Assembly (NCBI RefSeq): GCF_023507705.1
Contig: NZ_JALBGD010000010.1
Span: 1-64,000, forward strand
From: Stappia sp. WLB 29
GTDB lineage: Bacteria; Pseudomonadota; Alphaproteobacteria; Rhizobiales; Stappiaceae
Length of the DNA: 64,000 nucleotides
Direction of reading: 5' to 3'
This document shows positions 9,688 to 18,245 of this stretch, one piece after another. The translations under genes and the position numbers were made by a program. The notes below the pieces were generated by a model. That model was not told the DNA's origin, searched no databases, and was given only the letters and a program-made list of their open reading frames with translations. The first letter of the stretch is position 1. Each line of letters begins with the position of its first letter.

Positions 9688-9714
9688 GGGGCGGGGCCTT
9701 GCGGCCACCGCCCC
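9688..9714. terminator. Bidirectional terminator hairpin between convergent genes
   Basis: GGGGCGG (9688-9694) pairs with CCGCCCC (9708-9714), and an inner GGCC/GGCC pair closes a TTGC loop. T-containing tracts flank it on both sides (TCGTCGTTTCT to the right, TTTTCATTG read leftwards). The position between convergent 3' ends supports termination in both directions. Confidence 0.65.
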
Positions 9715-9744
9715 TCGTCGTTTCTGCTGGCCGTCAGGTCGGGA

Positions 9745-11250
9745 TTATTCCCAATAGACGCCGGTCAGGTCGTTCGCCTGGATCGGCGAGTTGACCCACA
9801 TGCCCTTGAGGTTGGCGCTCCACACACCGGCCTTGGCCAGTTGGAACAGGAACACGTTGACCGCATCCTCGGCGATGATCCGCTGGGCATCGCCCAGCAA
9901 CTTGTAGCGCGCCTCGTCTTCCACCGTCGTCGCAAGCTCGGCCATCACCCTGTCGAAGGCCTCGCTGTCATACTGGAAATAGTAGTCCTTGCGGCCGTAG
10001 ATGTTGATGTCCATCGGCTCGGTATGGGAGATGATGGTGAAGTCGAAGTCCTTGCCCTTGAAGACTTCCGCCAGCCACTGCGCCCATTCCAGCGGAACCA
10101 GCTCCAGCTCGATGCCGATCTTCTTCAGGTCGGAGGCGATCAGCTCGCCGCCGCGGCGGGCATAGGTCGGCGGCGGCAGCTTCAGGGTCGCCTTGAACCC
10201 GTCCGGATAGCCGGCCTCGGCCAGCAGCGTCTTCGCCTTGTCGAGGTCGAGCGGGTAGGTGCCCGTCAGGTCCACATAGGCCGGGTGATGCGGGGCGAAA
10301 TGGCTGCCGATCGGCGTGCCGTTGCCGAACATCGCGCCGTCGATCACCGCCTGGCGGTCGACCGCATGGGAGATCGCTCGGCGCACCCGCACGTCGGCGA
10401 GCGGCCCCTTCTTGTTGTTCATGGCGAGGATGGTCTCGCCCTCGGTCGAACCCACGGCCACGGTGAAGCGCGGATCGGCGGCCAGCATCGGCAGGTTCTC
10501 GGTCGCCTGGAAATTCGGGAAGGCGTCGATGTCGCCGGCCATCAGCGCGGCCAGTTCGGCCGCGGGGTCGGAGACGATGCGGAACGTCGCCCGGTCGAGC
10601 TGTGCGGGTTCGCCCCAGTATTCGAGGTTTTTGGCCAGCTCGATGCGGTCGCCCTGCACCCACTGGACCAGCTTGAACGGGCCGGTGCCGATGGGCTTGG
10701 AGGTGTTGGAAGAGGCGGTCTCCTCCGCCACCATCGCCGCATCGCCCCAGCCCAGATTGAACAGGAACGCGCCGTTCGGCTTCTTCAAGGTGACCTTGAG
10801 CGTCAGCGGGTCGACGACCTCGACCTCCTCGATGCCCTCGAACAGCGGCTTCTGCGCATTGGTGCTGAACTCGCCGCGCGCCCGGTCGAGCGAGAACTTG
10901 GCATCGTTGGCGTCGAAGTCGGTACCGTCATGGAACTTCACGCCCTCCTGGAGGTCGAACGTGTAGGTCAGCCCGTCCTGCGAAACCTCCCAGCTCTTCG
11001 CGAGCCAGGGCTTGATTGCGCCTTCCGCATCGATCCGCGTCAGCCCTTCGAAGATATTGGCGTAGGTGATCTCGTCGATGGCGGCTGCCGCGCCCCCCGT
11101 CGGGTCGAGGTGTGGCGGCTCCAGCCGCACGCCGATATTGACGTCGGTGCGGATCATCTGCGCAGCTGCCGGAGTGATGTGGGCGGTTGCCGCCAGCATC
11201 GCCGCAAGGGCGGTGGCGAGCACGCCGCGCCGGGTGAAACGTCCAGTCAT
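9745..11250 (-). CDS. ABC transporter solute-binding protein, family 5 (peptide/opine type)
   Basis: Periplasmic binding protein of 501 residues (SBP_bac_5). The start MTGRFTRRGVLATALAAM has a GGGAGG site 7 nt upstream. The signal peptide carries paired Arg (TRRGVLA), so export could be by Tat or Sec. Family phrases are LEPPHLDPTGGAAAAIDE, YTFDLQEGVKFHDGTDFDA, KPIGTGPFKLVQWVQGDRI and VRRAISHAVDRQAVI. It lies 85 bp downstream of the M20 deacylase on the same strand. No other matching permease is visible, so it most likely feeds the DppBC-DppDF transporter at 3.1-6.5 kb despite the intervening TRAP genes. Confidence 0.9.
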   Translation of the reverse strand: MTGRFTRRGVLATALAAMLAATAHITPAAAQMIRTDVNIGVRLEPPHLDPTGGAAAAIDEITYANIFEGLTRIDAEGAIKPWLAKSWEVSQDGLTYTFDLQEGVKFHDGTDFDANDAKFSLDRARGEFSTNAQKPLFEGIEEVEVVDPLTLKVTLKKPNGAFLFNLGWGDAAMVAEETASSNTSKPIGTGPFKLVQWVQGDRIELAKNLEYWGEPAQLDRATFRIVSDPAAELAALMAGDIDAFPNFQATENLPMLAADPRFTVAVGSTEGETILAMNNKKGPLADVRVRRAISHAVDRQAVIDGAMFGNGTPIGSHFAPHHPAYVDLTGTYPLDLDKAKTLLAEAGYPDGFKATLKLPPPTYARRGGELIASDLKKIGIELELVPLEWAQWLAEVFKGKDFDFTIISHTEPMDINIYGRKDYYFQYDSEAFDRVMAELATTVEDEARYKLLGDAQRIIAEDAVNVFLFQLAKAGVWSANLKGMWVNSPIQANDLTGVYWE

Positions 11251-11282
11251 GCCTGAGGCCTCCCGTTCTTTTGCACGTCCTT

Positions 11283-11307
11283 CGCCCCTCCGGCCACCGG
11301 AGGGGCG
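11283..11307 (-). promoter_or_regulatory. Strong intergenic hairpin between M20 gene and binding-protein gene
   Basis: CGCCCCTCCGG (11283-11293) and CCGGAGGGGCG (11297-11307) are perfectly complementary over 11 bp with a 3-nt loop. No U-run follows in the direction of transcription. It is therefore more likely an RNA-processing or stability element, or a weak attenuator between the two genes, than a classic terminator. Confidence 0.5.
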
Positions 11308-11335
11308 GGTTCTCTTCACGCATGTGCGGTGCACA

Positions 11336-12607
11336 CTAGCGCGCCATTCCCAGCAATGCCATGGTCGCCTGGGCCATCACCTTGGCGCTGTCGACCATGT
11401 CGTCGATGCCGACGAACTCGTCCGGCCGGTGGGCCATGTCGAGAATGCCGGGGCCATAGGCGATGCAGTCGTGCAGGTGGCCGATGCGGGCGATGTGCTT
11501 CTGGTCGTAGGAGCCGGGCGAGATCACGTAGTCGGGGCTCTTTGCCAGCACCTCTCGGATGCCGTCCGCCACCGCCCGCACGACCGGGGCGTCGCGGTCG
11601 GTCATGGTCGGGATCACCTCCATCAGGTCACGGATGCGATAGTCGAAGTTCTGGCGCGTGCGCGTCAGGTCGTCGAGGATCGACATGACCTCGTCCTTGA
11701 CCTCGTCGAGGCTCTCCTCGATCAGGTAGCGCCGGTCGATGACCATGCGGCAGCTGTCGGGAACGCAAGGAGAGGGCAGCCCGTCGAAGCCTTCCGGCTG
11801 GCCGCCATGGACCGAGTTGATATTCAGCGTCGAGGAGCGCGCGCCCTCCGGAACCACCGGCATGTCGGTGTGCTTGGCGGCAAGCTTGGGGAAGAGCTCG
11901 GTCTCGAACCGGTCGAGCACCGCCCCCATGTGGCGCACCGCGCAGTCGCCCAGGAACGGCATCGAGCCATGGGCGATGGAGCCCTTGGTCTCGATCTCCG
12001 CCCACCACACGCCGCGATGGCCGAGACAGATGCGGTCCTTGTTCAGCGGCTCGGGGATGATCACGTGGTCGACGCGCGGCTTGGAGAACATGCCGAGGCG
12101 GGCAAGATAGGCAACGCCGCCGAAGCCGCCGGATTCCTCGTCCACCGTGCCGGAGATCTCGATGGCGCCGGGAAAGTCCGGCATAGCCTCCAGCAGCGCC
12201 TCCACCGCGATGATCGAGGCGGCGAGCCCGCCCTTCATGTCGCAGGCGCCGCGGCCATAGACCTTGCCGTCCTTCACCTCGCCGCCGAACGGGTCGAAGG
12301 TCCACCCGTGGCCTGCCTCCACCACGTCGATATGCGAGTTGAAATGCACGCAAGGCCCCGGCCGGCGTCCCTCGATACGGGCGACCACATTGGTGCGCGG
12401 ATAGCGGGCACTGTCGCCGGGCGTGTCTTCCGCCCGGATGTAGCGCACCTGGAAGCCGCGCCGCGCCAGCCGGTTACCGATCAGTTCGGCGCAAGGCGTA
12501 TAGGCCTCGCCCGGCGGGTTGATGGTGGGAATACGGATGAGGTCCTGCGTCAGCGCGACGACGTCGTCCCGCTTGTCCTCGACGCGTCTAAAAAGCGCCT
12601 CCAGCAT
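11336..12607 (-). CDS. M20-family metallopeptidase (ArgE/DapE deacylase-like)
   Basis: Cytoplasmic zinc hydrolase of 423 residues that removes acyl groups from amino acids or splits dipeptides. The start MLEALFRRVEDKRDDVVAL has GGGAG upstream. Metal and catalytic motifs are HFNSHIDVVEAGHGWTFDPF (first ligand His), GRGACDMKGGLAA (bridging Asp), DEESGGFGG (Glu pair) and GSYDQKHIARIGH near the C-terminus. Domain order is catalytic, dimerisation (about 190-310), catalytic. It heads the unit with the family-5 binding protein, so it probably processes what that importer delivers. Whether the substrate is N-acetylornithine-like, succinyl-diaminopimelate-like or an N-acyl amino acid cannot be decided from sequence. 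Confidence 0.9.
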   Translation of the reverse strand: MLEALFRRVEDKRDDVVALTQDLIRIPTINPPGEAYTPCAELIGNRLARRGFQVRYIRAEDTPGDSARYPRTNVVARIEGRRPGPCVHFNSHIDVVEAGHGWTFDPFGGEVKDGKVYGRGACDMKGGLAASIIAVEALLEAMPDFPGAIEISGTVDEESGGFGGVAYLARLGMFSKPRVDHVIIPEPLNKDRICLGHRGVWWAEIETKGSIAHGSMPFLGDCAVRHMGAVLDRFETELFPKLAAKHTDMPVVPEGARSSTLNINSVHGGQPEGFDGLPSPCVPDSCRMVIDRRYLIEESLDEVKDEVMSILDDLTRTRQNFDYRIRDLMEVIPTMTDRDAPVVRAVADGIREVLAKSPDYVISPGSYDQKHIARIGHLHDCIAYGPGILDMAHRPDEFVGIDDMVDSAKVMAQATMALLGMAR

Positions 12608-12747
12608 GTGGTCTCCCGTGATAGGACTTGAATTGCGCAACCGGTGGTGTCGGGACGGCATCGTGCCTCAGGGCGCACCCGGTTTCCAGCGCATCCGCAA
12701 GGCAGGCCTTGCGGGATTTTCGGGCAGATCGCCCGGCAGGAGCGGCA

Positions 12748-13725
12748 ATGGCGAAAGACGCGGCGTCACGCGGTGGGGCCCGGCCGAAAAAATCGATCCT
12801 GCCTCCGCTCGTGCGCGGGGCGGCGGGGCCGGGCGCGTCCTTGCTCACCGCGATGAACCGTCGCCGGCTTCTCGCCAGGGTCCTGATTCTGCTGACGATC
12901 GGCAGCGGCCTTGCCGCCGGGGCGCTGCTTTTTCCGCGCACGCCTGCCGAGCCGCCGACCCCTGTGGAGGCAGATCCGCCCGATCCCTTCGCCGGTCTTT
13001 CGCCGCGCCTGCGCGCCCGCCTTCTCGACGAAGCACCCGATGCCGCGCTCGAGCAGCCCGCCTCCTTCAAGCGCGTGTTCGGCGGTGATCCGCGCGATCT
13101 GTGCAAGGCGATCTCCACGCTCGGCGTGCCCATGTCGGAATGGCGGCTCGATCCCTTCGTCGCCGGCTTCTGGTACTGCGTCAGCGACCTCGCGGTGATC
13201 GGCCGCGCGACGCCGGACGGGGCGCGCTCCTCGCTTTTCGTCAACCTGCGCGGCCAGTCGGAAAGCGCGCTCAATACCGTGCGCATCAAGCTCAACGGCG
13301 ACAACCCACAGACGGCGCCGGCCGCTCGCGCCGCCCTGATGCGCGTGCTGGACGCTGTGGGCGAGCGCTACGGCTGGCCCTGGCCGCCGGAGTTCCGGGC
13401 GGCCATCGAACAGGGCGGGGAGGTCGAGTTGGAGCAGTTCGGCATGCGCCTGCGTGTGCTGCCGGAAGATGCGCAACTGACGGGCGACGCAGCCTCCGTC
13501 GTCCGCCTCAACGTTATCCTCGATTTTCCGGTGGTCGACCTGGTGGCACCGGCGGAGATGTTCGCGCCCTTCGCCTGGGAGGGAAGCGCGAGGGAGCGCC
13601 GCCGCAACCGCCCGGTCGGCGGTGCGACGCTGCGCACCCCTCCTTCCGGCGACATCATCTTCAGCGCGCCGGAGGAGGAGACGGAAGGCGAGCGGCCGCC
13701 GCTCAATGGCCGGGAAGGGGAATGA
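12748..13725 (+). CDS. Hypothetical protein with single N-terminal membrane anchor
   Basis: I cannot assign a function. The 325-residue product starts at MAKDAASRGG, preceded by AGGAG with a 5-nt gap. An alternative start is MNRRRLLARVLI at 12853. One transmembrane segment (LLARVLILLTIGSGLAAGALLF) is followed by a Pro-rich linker and a soluble domain with a repeated acidic/aromatic pattern. That domain contains GGDPRDLCKAISTLGVPMS, DPFVAGFWYCVSDLAVIG, and a C-terminal part ending in EEETEGERPP. The topology suggests an inner-membrane-anchored periplasmic domain. It diverges from the M20 gene and overlaps the convergent pirin gene by 23 bp. It may belong to a DUF family seen in rhizobia, but I did not identify which. 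Confidence 0.7.
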   Translation: MAKDAASRGGARPKKSILPPLVRGAAGPGASLLTAMNRRRLLARVLILLTIGSGLAAGALLFPRTPAEPPTPVEADPPDPFAGLSPRLRARLLDEAPDAALEQPASFKRVFGGDPRDLCKAISTLGVPMSEWRLDPFVAGFWYCVSDLAVIGRATPDGARSSLFVNLRGQSESALNTVRIKLNGDNPQTAPAARAALMRVLDAVGERYGWPWPPEFRAAIEQGGEVELEQFGMRLRVLPEDAQLTGDAASVVRLNVILDFPVVDLVAPAEMFAPFAWEGSARERRRNRPVGGATLRTPPSGDIIFSAPEEETEGERPPLNGREGE

Positions 13726-14629
13726 ACTCCTCCGCGTCGCCCGGCACCGTGTCGAAGCGCATCTGCTTCCAGTCTTCCTTGGCCTGGTCGATCCGCTCCT
13801 TCGAGGAGGAGACGAAGTTCCACCAGATGTAGCGGGGCCCGTCCATCGGCTCTCCGCCCAGCACCAGGAAGCGCGCCGGCAGGCTGCCGGTTGCCCGCAC
13901 TGTGATGTTGTCGCCGGGCTTGAACACCAGCAACTGGCCTTCCTCGAAGCTCTCGCCGGCGATCTCGATGGTGCCGCCGACCGTATAGATCGCGCGCTCC
14001 TCGTGGGTGGCGTCGACCGGCATGGTGCGGCCCGGCTCCAGCGTCACATCGGCGTAGATCGTCTCCGAAGCGGTCTTCACCGGCGAGCGCGCGCCGAATA
14101 TCTCGCCCGCGATCACCCGCACGCTGATGCCGTGATCCTCCAGGAAGGGCAGCGCCTCGCGGTCGACATGCTCGAAGGCCGGAGCGGTCTCTTCCGCATG
14201 CTTGGGCAGCGCCACCCAGCTCTGGATGCCGAAGAGCTTGCGCTTGTGTCCCTTCATATGCGGGTCCTCGCGCTCGGAATGGACGATGCCTCTGCCCGCG
14301 GTCATCCAGTTCAGCTCGCCCGGACGGATCGCCAGGTCCGAGCCGAGGCTGTCGCGGTGGTGGATCTCGCCCTCGAACAAGTAGGTCACGGTCGCAAGGC
14401 CGATATGCGGATGCGGCCGCACATCGATGCCGCCAGTCTCCAGGAATTCGGCCGGTCCCATCTGGTCGAAGAAGATGAAGGGGCCGACCATCTGCCGCTT
14501 CGGCGAGGGCAGGGCGCGCCGCACCTCGAAGCCGCCGAGGTCTCGGGCACGCGGCACGATCACCGTTTCGATCAGGTCGCAGGCGCCGGCATCGCCGGGC
14601 GTGGGGTCGAGGTCGGGCATCCAGGTCAT
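13703..14629 (-). CDS. Pirin-family cupin protein
   Basis: Bicupin of 308 residues. The N-terminal cupin carries the metal-binding pattern RPHPHIGLATVTYLFEGEIHH and ends with GIVHSERE, giving the usual three His and one Glu ligands. The second cupin is at about 185-285 (TIEIAGESFEEGQLLVFKPG). Bacterial pirins include quercetin dioxygenases and regulators of central metabolism, so the activity is uncertain. The start MTWMPDLDPTPG has GGGAG upstream. Its last 23 bp overlap the convergent hypothetical gene. Confidence 0.9.
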   Translation of the reverse strand: MTWMPDLDPTPGDAGACDLIETVIVPRARDLGGFEVRRALPSPKRQMVGPFIFFDQMGPAEFLETGGIDVRPHPHIGLATVTYLFEGEIHHRDSLGSDLAIRPGELNWMTAGRGIVHSEREDPHMKGHKRKLFGIQSWVALPKHAEETAPAFEHVDREALPFLEDHGISVRVIAGEIFGARSPVKTASETIYADVTLEPGRTMPVDATHEERAIYTVGGTIEIAGESFEEGQLLVFKPGDNITVRATGSLPARFLVLGGEPMDGPRYIWWNFVSSSKERIDQAKEDWKQMRFDTVPGDAEEFIPLPGH

Positions 14630-14998
14630 CGGCAGGTCTCCCTCTGGCGGACTTGTCCTCCTGGGGACAAGCGGCTGGTCACGGGGCGCCGCCGGAACCG
14701 GCAGCAGCCGTTCAGGGTCTCGCCATTCCGCTCGGAATGCAAGGCACTGCCACCGAGATACCCCATGCTGGATCTCGCGCTAGGTGCGGCTGGCGCGACA
14801 CAGCGTTCGCGCAAGCGGAACCCCTAGCCTGCACCGCGGGGTTTCCAACGTCTCGTGGCAAATATGTCTTGAATACACTCTATCGAGAGTCGCACCTCTA
14901 TGGGAAATTCAAGAGTATTTTTCTAAGCTGTAGTCCCGTCACCTCGCTGCAATGCTCCGCTGCTAACCAGCCGAAAATTTGGTCTCAGGGTTCTGGCG
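14630..14998. other. Gene-free 369-bp leader region of the hydrolase gene
   Basis: No gene is seen. The right half is AT-richer than its surroundings. It holds a nested dyad: CTTGAAT (14868-14874) with ATTCAAG (14907-14913), enclosing ACTCTATCGAGAGT (14877-14890). The outer arms extend imperfectly through AAATA and TATTT, and a run of five T follows. A small hairpin CATTCC-GCTC-GGAATG lies near 14724-14739. The nested structure could be an operator or an attenuator for the gene at 14999. Confidence 0.45.
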
Positions 14999-16555
14999 AT
15001 GCCTCTCAACGTGCTTCTCATCACCGCCGACCAGTGGCGCGGCGACTGTCTCGGCCTCGCCGGTCATCCGGTCGTGCGCACGCCCAACATCGATGCCCTG
15101 GCGCGCGAGGCGGTGTATTTCTCCCGCCATTACTGCCAGGCCGCGCCTTGCGCGCCGGCGCGGGCCTGCCTCTATACCGGCCTCTACCAGATGACCAATC
15201 GGGTGGTGCGCAACGGCACGCCGCTCGATGCGCGGCACGACACCATCGCGCTCGCTGCCCGCCGGGCGGGTTACGATCCGACGCTGTTCGGCTATACGGA
15301 TCAGTCCGTCGACCCGCGCACGGTCACCGGCGACGATCCCTGGCTGCGCACCTATGAGGGCATCCTGCCGGGCATGAGCGTGCGCGTGCGCGTGCCGGAG
15401 GATCACGGCCCCTGGCTCTCCTGGCTGGCGTCTCGCGGGTACGAACTGCCCGATCCGCCGCAGGACATGTGGCTGCCGGTCGATGGTCCCGCCGATCCGC
15501 CGACGGGCCGCCCGGCCCGCTATTCGGCGGAGGAGACCGAGACCGCCTTCCTTGTCGACGAGTTCCTGCGCTGGCTCGGTGAGGTAGAGAGCGCTCCGCC
15601 CGCCCGCGCCAAGGCCGGCGGACGTCCCTGGTTCGCCCATCTGAGCTTCATCCGCCCGCACCCGCCCTTCATCGTGCCGGAGCCTTACGCCTCCATGTAC
15701 GATCCGGCCGACGGGCCGGGCTTCCTCGGTGCGGCAACGCCGGACGCGGCGTCCAGCCTGCATCCCTTCCTCGCCTACGCCATCGAGCAGCAGGACAAGT
15801 CGCATTTCGTTTGGGGGGCGAGGGGCAAGGTGCGCGACTGGGACGAAGCCGTGCGCCGGCAGATGCGCGCCACCTATTGGGGCATGGTTTCGGAGGTGGA
15901 CGCGCAGATCGGCCGCATCGTCGCCGAGCTCAAGGCGCGCGGCGAGTGGGACAATACCCTGGTCGTGCTCACCGCCGACCACGGCGAGATGATGGGCGAC
16001 CACCAGCTCTTTTCCAAGCTTGGCTTCTACGATCAGGCCTATCACATCCCGCTGATCGTTCGCGATCCGCGCAAGAGCGAGGGCCATGGCCGCACGGTCG
16101 AGGCCTTCACCGAATCCGTCGACATCATGCCGACGGTGCTGGAGGCCATTGGCGCGACCTGCCCGCCGTGGCTGGACGGCGCGCCGCTGACCGCCTTCCT
16201 GGAAGGGGGCGTTCCGGCCGAATGGCGCGATGCGGCGCACTGGGAGTACGATTTCCGCGAGGTCGCGACCGGCGAGGCGCAGGCTGCTCTCGGCCTGTCG
16301 CTCGATGCCTGCTCCATGAGCGTCATTCGCGATGCGGACGTGAAATACGTCCACTTCGCCGGCCTGCCGCCGCTGCTCTTCGACCTTGCCGCCGACCCGC
16401 ACGAGACGCGCAATGTCGCGGGCGACCCGGCCTATGCCTCGCTGCGGCTGCACTATGCGGAAAAGATGCTGTCCTGGCGCGCGCGCCATCTCGACCGTCG
16501 CCTGACCGGTATCGAGCTGACCGAGGACGGCCCGGTCGACGCGCGGGGCGGCTGA
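14999..16555 (+). CDS. Phosphonate monoester hydrolase / sulfatase-family enzyme
   Basis: Alkaline-phosphatase-superfamily hydrolase of 518 residues. Cys51 in CAPAR is the residue converted to formylglycine in this family. Metal-ligand motifs are ITADQWRGD at the N-terminus and TADHGEMMGDHQLFSK in the second half. From memory of the rhizobial phosphonate monoester hydrolases, matching phrases run along the whole chain: TGLYQMTNRVVRNGTPLD, IRPHPPFIVPEPYASMY, FTESVDIMPTVLEAIG, YEYDFREV and VKYVHFAGLPPLLFDL. The length also matches, so this subgroup is more likely than a plain arylsulfatase. It has no signal peptide and is probably cytoplasmic. It is convergent with a LysR gene 10 bp away. Substrate class is inferred. 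Confidence 0.85.
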   Translation: MPLNVLLITADQWRGDCLGLAGHPVVRTPNIDALAREAVYFSRHYCQAAPCAPARACLYTGLYQMTNRVVRNGTPLDARHDTIALAARRAGYDPTLFGYTDQSVDPRTVTGDDPWLRTYEGILPGMSVRVRVPEDHGPWLSWLASRGYELPDPPQDMWLPVDGPADPPTGRPARYSAEETETAFLVDEFLRWLGEVESAPPARAKAGGRPWFAHLSFIRPHPPFIVPEPYASMYDPADGPGFLGAATPDAASSLHPFLAYAIEQQDKSHFVWGARGKVRDWDEAVRRQMRATYWGMVSEVDAQIGRIVAELKARGEWDNTLVVLTADHGEMMGDHQLFSKLGFYDQAYHIPLIVRDPRKSEGHGRTVEAFTESVDIMPTVLEAIGATCPPWLDGAPLTAFLEGGVPAEWRDAAHWEYDFREVATGEAQAALGLSLDACSMSVIRDADVKYVHFAGLPPLLFDLAADPHETRNVAGDPAYASLRLHYAEKMLSWRARHLDRRLTGIELTEDGPVDARGG

Positions 16556-16565
16556 CCGGCGGGCA

Positions 16566-17603
16566 TCACGCGGAGGCGGGGGCCCGCTCGGCCTCGGCCG
16601 GGTGCTCCTGCGTCGCCATCTCGCCGGCGGGAGCGGGATTGGGGCGGCACATGCCGGCCAGCGACTGGCAGACCGGCCAGCGGTCGGTATTGCCGAGCGC
16701 CGTGACCTCGCGCACCACGTCGGCCATGGTCTCGCGCAGCCAGCGATGCGCCGGCTCGGCGTCGTCGCGCCCGTGCCAGATCAGCGACACGGTGAAGTCG
16801 TCCAGTTCCACCGGCGGCTCGAAGATCTCCAGGTCCAGCGCTTCCGCCTTGGCCAGCGCGATACGCGCCGGCAGGCAGGCGACGAGGTCGGCCTTGGCGA
16901 CCGCATAGGGCGCCATGATGAACTGCGGCAGCGTCAGGAACACCCGGCGCGACAGGCCGCGATTGGCAAGCTCCCGATCCAGCGAGCCGCCGGTGGCGTT
17001 GCGCGGCGTCACCAGTACGTGCTCGGCCGCCACGAACTGTTCCAGCGTCGGCCCCTGCGGGCCGAAGCGCCCGCGCCGGGCGATCCCCACCAGCCGGTCC
17101 GAATAGAGCGGCATTGCCCGGTGGCGCGCCTCCAACTCGCCGGCAACGCCGATGGCCATGTCGATCTCGCCGTCGTCCAGCATTGGCGTCATGCCCGCGG
17201 CGCGGGAGTTCTTGATATGCAGGTCGAGCTTGGGGGCCCCATTGCGGAACCGCAGGATCAGCGCTTCCAGCAGCACCGCCATCGAATTGTCGGTCATCGC
17301 GATGCGCACCGCCCGGTCGAGGCTGCACGGGTCGAAGGCGAGCGCCGGCGCGATGGCCTCCTCGATCCGCCGCAACGCCTCCGACAGCGGCATGGCCAGC
17401 GACTGCGCCCGCGCGGTCGGCTCCATGCCGCGCCCCGAGCGCACGAAGAGTTCGTCGTCGAACAGCGCCCGCAGCCGCGACAGCGCGTTCGACATGGCCG
17501 GTTGCGACAGCCCGATGCGGCGCGCAGCGCGTGTGACGTTACGCTCGCTCATGAGAGCGTCGAACGCCACCAGTAGGTTGAGGTCGACCGAGGATATATT
17601 CAT
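16566..17603 (-). CDS. LysR-family transcriptional regulator
   Basis: DNA-binding regulator of 345 residues. The N-terminal winged helix-turn-helix is at about 5-65 (LNLLVAFDALMSERNVTRAA, then SQPAMSNALSRLRALFDDELF), followed by the two-lobed effector domain. The NodD/PcpR-like opening VDLNLLVAFDALM suggests an aromatic or catabolic subgroup. It is divergent from the molybdenum hydroxylase genes, with a LysR-type palindrome between them, so it probably controls iorAB and itself. The C-terminal tail after residue 310 is longer than usual and low in complexity. Confidence 0.9.
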   Translation of the reverse strand: MNISSVDLNLLVAFDALMSERNVTRAARRIGLSQPAMSNALSRLRALFDDELFVRSGRGMEPTARAQSLAMPLSEALRRIEEAIAPALAFDPCSLDRAVRIAMTDNSMAVLLEALILRFRNGAPKLDLHIKNSRAAGMTPMLDDGEIDMAIGVAGELEARHRAMPLYSDRLVGIARRGRFGPQGPTLEQFVAAEHVLVTPRNATGGSLDRELANRGLSRRVFLTLPQFIMAPYAVAKADLVACLPARIALAKAEALDLEIFEPPVELDDFTVSLIWHGRDDAEPAHRWLRETMADVVREVTALGNTDRWPVCQSLAGMCRPNPAPAGEMATQEHPAEAERAPASA

Positions 17604-17623
17604 CTCGTCAATGTTCCCGGATA

Positions 17624-17639
17624 TCCAAAATCAATTGGA
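17624..17639. promoter_or_regulatory. Candidate LysR operator (T-N11-A type)
   Basis: TCCAAAATCAATTGGA is a 5-6-5 perfect inverted repeat. It lies 20 bp upstream of the LysR start, in the 179-bp gap to the divergent hydroxylase genes. A second, looser dyad, GTGG...CCCAC, follows at about 17647-17662. LysR proteins usually bind such paired sites. Confidence 0.5.
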
Positions 17640-17782
17640 CGATAGGTGGATCGTGACCCACTTAAGGTCGCGTAGCAATCGCGCAAGTCCCGTCTCCCGG
17701 CTTTTTGCGTTTCTTCGGGTGGAAGAAGGCAGGGAGAGGGGACTGGTGCGATCCAGCCAATCCCGTTCATCAGGAGGGACGG

Positions 17783-18241
17783 ATGATCCGATTGAACATC
17801 AACGGCGAGGATCGCGAGATCGACGTCGACGCCGACACGCCGCTGCTCTGGGTTCTGCGCGACGAACTCGGCATGACCGGCACCAAATACGGCTGCGGCA
17901 TCGCCGCCTGCGGTGCCTGCACCGTCCATCTCGACGGCATGGCCGTTCGCTCCTGCCAGACCATGGCGAGCGATGCGGAAGGTATGGCCATCGTCACCAT
18001 CGAGGGTGTCGACGGCAAGGCGGCCTCGGCCGTCCAGGCCGCGTGGCGCGAGCTCGAGGTGCCGCAATGTGGCTACTGCCAGTCCGGCCAGATCCTGGCC
18101 GCCACTGCGCTTCTGGCCGAGACGCCGAAGCCGTCCGACGAGGACATCGACATGGCGATGAGCGGCAATGTCTGTCGCTGTGCCACCTACACCCGTATCC
18201 GTGCGGCGATCCATCGCGCTGCCGAGACGATGGAGGGCTGA
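17783..18241 (+). CDS. (2Fe-2S) small subunit of xanthine-dehydrogenase-family oxidoreductase (IorA-like)
   Basis: Electron-transfer subunit of 152 residues. The N-terminal plant-type [2Fe-2S] motif reads [17 protein letters not shown]. The C-terminal four-helix [2Fe-2S] domain has CGYCQSGQ and [19 protein letters not shown] lies 5 nt before the ATG. It has no signal peptide and would be exported by piggy-back with the Tat-signal-bearing large subunit that starts 4 bp after its stop. Two-subunit enzymes of this kind (isoquinoline 1-oxidoreductase type) hydroxylate N-heterocycles or oxidise aldehydes. The substrate is unknown. Confidence 0.93.
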   Translation: MIRLNINGEDREIDVDADTPLLWVLRDELGMTGTKYGCGIAACGACTVHLDGMAVRSCQTMASDAEGMAIVTIEGVDGKAASAVQAAWRELEVPQCGYCQSGQILAATALLAETPKPSDEDIDMAMSGNVCRCATYTRIRAAIHRAAETMEG

Positions 18242-18245
18242 GCTC

